From positions 1-36,905 of the forward strand of contig JAHEHM010000012.1 of assembly GCA_024644585.1 (NCBI GenBank): DNA of 36,905 bases, read 5' to 3'. Made by a program: the position numbers and the translations under genes. Below the pieces are notes generated by a model. It did no database searches. It was not told the origin of the DNA and saw nothing but the letters and a program-made list of their open reading frames with translations. This DNA is from Porticoccaceae bacterium. Lineage in GTDB: Bacteria > Pseudomonadota > Gammaproteobacteria > Pseudomonadales > Porticoccaceae. Of this stretch, positions 35,596 through 36,905 are shown in pieces; position 1 is the first letter of the stretch; each line of letters begins with the position of its first letter.

Positions 35596-36777
35596 GTGAT
35601 TATTGGAATTACACGGGAACTGGTTGCTGGAGAAAATCGTGTCTCGTTGTGCCCAGATAATGTTCAGTCACTGGTCGATAAAGGCCTAGAACTTTGGGTT
35701 GAACAGAATGCAGGTGCACAGGCTGGTTTTTCAGATGATGATTACACTTCTGTAGGCGCCAAAGTGGTGTCAGATAGAGATGAGTTATTTGCCAAGTCAG
35801 ATGTTATCCTACAGGTTCAAAGTTTTGGCTCAAATACTGAAAATGCTGACGACGATCTCAAACGACTCAAAGCCAAGCAGCTAGTCATTGGTATGATGGA
35901 TCCCTTGGCCCAGCCTCAAGCGGCACAGCAGGTTGCAGGTACAGGTGCTACTGCTATTGCCTTGGAAATGGTTCCTCGTATCAGTCGCGCACAAAGTATG
36001 GATGTACTTTCTTCTATGGCAACTCTTGCTGGCTATAGAGCAGTATTATTAGGTGCCGAAGCTGCCCCGCGAATTTTACCTATGTTAATGACTGCGGCTG
36101 GAACCTTGCAGCCGGCAAGAGTACTTATTATGGGTGTCGGTGTTGCCGGCCTTCAAGCCTGTGCTACAGCCAAGCGTCTAGGCGCAGTGGTTGAAGCCTA
36201 TGATGTCAGACCCGCTGCTCGCGAACAAATCATTTCAGTGGGCGCTACCCCAGTGGAGTTAGATTTGCCCACAGAGTCTTCTGAGGGTGCTGGAGGCTAT
36301 GCCAAAAAGCAGAGTGAAGAGTTCCTGCGCATGCAAAGAGAGCAGATGACAGAAGTAGTCGCTCGCCAAGATATTATTATTACTACTGCCGCAATTCCTG
36401 GTGCTAAATCGCCAATTCTAGTGACGGAAGATATGCTTAAAGCCATGAAAGCCGGTTCGGTTCTGGTTGATCTAGCAGCAGAGCGGGGTGGCAACTGCGA
36501 ATCAACACAAATGGGCAAGACGGTTGTGGCTCACGGCGTGACTATTGTAGGTCCCGAAAACCTTGCATCAGATGTGGCCTTTCATGCCAGTCAGATGTAT
36601 GGAAACAATATTCAAACACTTCTAGAGTTAATTCTAGAAGAGGGTCAAATCAATCTAGATTTTGAAGATGAAATTGTTGCTGGCACAGTGATTGCCCACG
36701 CGGGTGAGGTGCCACATCCCTATATGCGTAAGCTATTAGACCTACCTTCCTTAGAAAATCAATCGCAAGGCAAATAA
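35596..36777 (+). CDS. pntAa: NAD(P) transhydrogenase subunit alpha part 1
   Basis: NAD(H)-binding domain I of the proton-pumping transhydrogenase that reduces NADP+ with NADH. The start is GTG 35596 with AAGGAGA six bases upstream, giving 393 aa beginning MIIGITRELVAGENRVSLCP; the frame from 35566 adds ten residues not seen in the family. Rossmann region VLIMGVGVAGLQACATAKRLGA with EAYDVRPAAREQ, and VDLAAERGGNCE. Split alpha (pntAa, pntAb) is the form found in pseudomonads and Rhodospirillum. Confidence 0.95.
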   Translation: MIIGITRELVAGENRVSLCPDNVQSLVDKGLELWVEQNAGAQAGFSDDDYTSVGAKVVSDRDELFAKSDVILQVQSFGSNTENADDDLKRLKAKQLVIGMMDPLAQPQAAQQVAGTGATAIALEMVPRISRAQSMDVLSSMATLAGYRAVLLGAEAAPRILPMLMTAAGTLQPARVLIMGVGVAGLQACATAKRLGAVVEAYDVRPAAREQIISVGATPVELDLPTESSEGAGGYAKKQSEEFLRMQREQMTEVVARQDIIITTAAIPGAKSPILVTEDMLKAMKAGSVLVDLAAERGGNCESTQMGKTVVAHGVTIVGPENLASDVAFHASQMYGNNIQTLLELILEEGQINLDFEDEIVAGTVIAHAGEVPHPYMRKLLDLPSLENQSQGK

Positions 36778-36789
36778 AGGACTAAGACA

Positions 36790-36905
36790 TTGGATATTTT
36801 AATTTTATTACTGGCACTTTTCGTATTATCGCTTTTTTTAGGCGTAGAACTGATCGTTAAGGTCCCGCCAACTTTGCACACGCCATTGATGTCAGGCACT
36901 AATGC
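36790..36905 (+). CDS. pntAb: NAD(P) transhydrogenase subunit alpha part 2 (partial)
   Basis: Starts at TTG 36790 with AAGGA (36776-36780) before it, and runs off the window after 38 codons. The visible part has a first membrane helix (DILILLLALFVLSLFLGVEL) followed by VPPTLHTPLMSGTNA, the conserved PntA membrane-domain segment. pntB is expected next. Confidence 0.9.
   Translation, partial: MDILILLLALFVLSLFLGVELIVKVPPTLHTPLMSGTN

Overview
The window is 36.9 kb of bacterial chromosome. Gene content and order point to a marine gammaproteobacterium. The panel includes a Pseudomonas-like uvrA/MFS/ssb block, rpsF-rpsR-(DUF2232)-rplI-dnaB, fabA-fabB, a RegBA/RoxSR redox pair, a split pntA and an HolC/HolD replicase clamp-loader pair. 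The long ilvB leader resembles the ilvB-OMG RNA described for oligotrophic marine gammaproteobacteria (SAR92/OM60-like). Placement is by gene content and recollection of the families, not by phylogeny.

Layout. 1-5.2 kb: 3' end of a sensor histidine kinase; holC and pepA (minus) divergent from lptF-lptG (LPS export); an RDD membrane protein that appears to use an ATT start. 5.3-10.6 kb: rlmB, a CDP-alcohol phosphatidyltransferase, the ribosomal operon rpsF-rpsR-DUF2232-rplI with a structured leader, then dnaB. 10.6-16.4 kb: panC, panD, then ilvB-ilvH-ilvC behind a ~245-nt structured RNA leader, then pssA.

16.4-20.8 kb is the most unusual part. It is a minus-strand block of four genes between pssA and leuA: a PspF-like sigma-54 activator, a small acidic secreted protein, an Ig-fold chaperone-like secreted protein and a short lipoprotein secretin. 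A consensus -24/-12 promoter lies before the secreted-protein gene, with a duplicated upstream element 22 bp apart, and a terminator separates the subunit gene from the chaperone gene. I read it as a self-contained, sigma-54-controlled export or surface-assembly system that pairs a chaperone with a secretin instead of an usher. I do not recognise it as a described system.

20.8-24 kb: a leuA attenuator with a 28-codon leader peptide ending in Ile, Val and Leu control codons (not a called gene), then leuA, a diverged holD and rimI, tightly packed. 24-27 kb: regA/regB-type redox two-component genes (minus), then DUF2750 and DUF3581 genes. 27-32.5 kb: uvrA (minus), a YajR-like MFS transporter, ssb and a Prx5-type peroxiredoxin. 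32.5-36.9 kb: fabB and fabA (minus), ispB, and the transhydrogenase genes pntAa and (partial) pntAb.

How it fits together: most of the window is core metabolism, namely branched-chain amino acids (ilvBHC, leuA, both with leader-RNA control), pantothenate/CoA (panC, panD), phospholipid and unsaturated fatty acid synthesis (pssA, fabA, fabB), quinone side chain (ispB), NADPH balance (pntA) and replication/repair (holC, holD, dnaB, ssb, uvrA). The sigma-54 block is the only clear accessory element. No tRNA, rRNA, CRISPR array or insertion sequence was seen.
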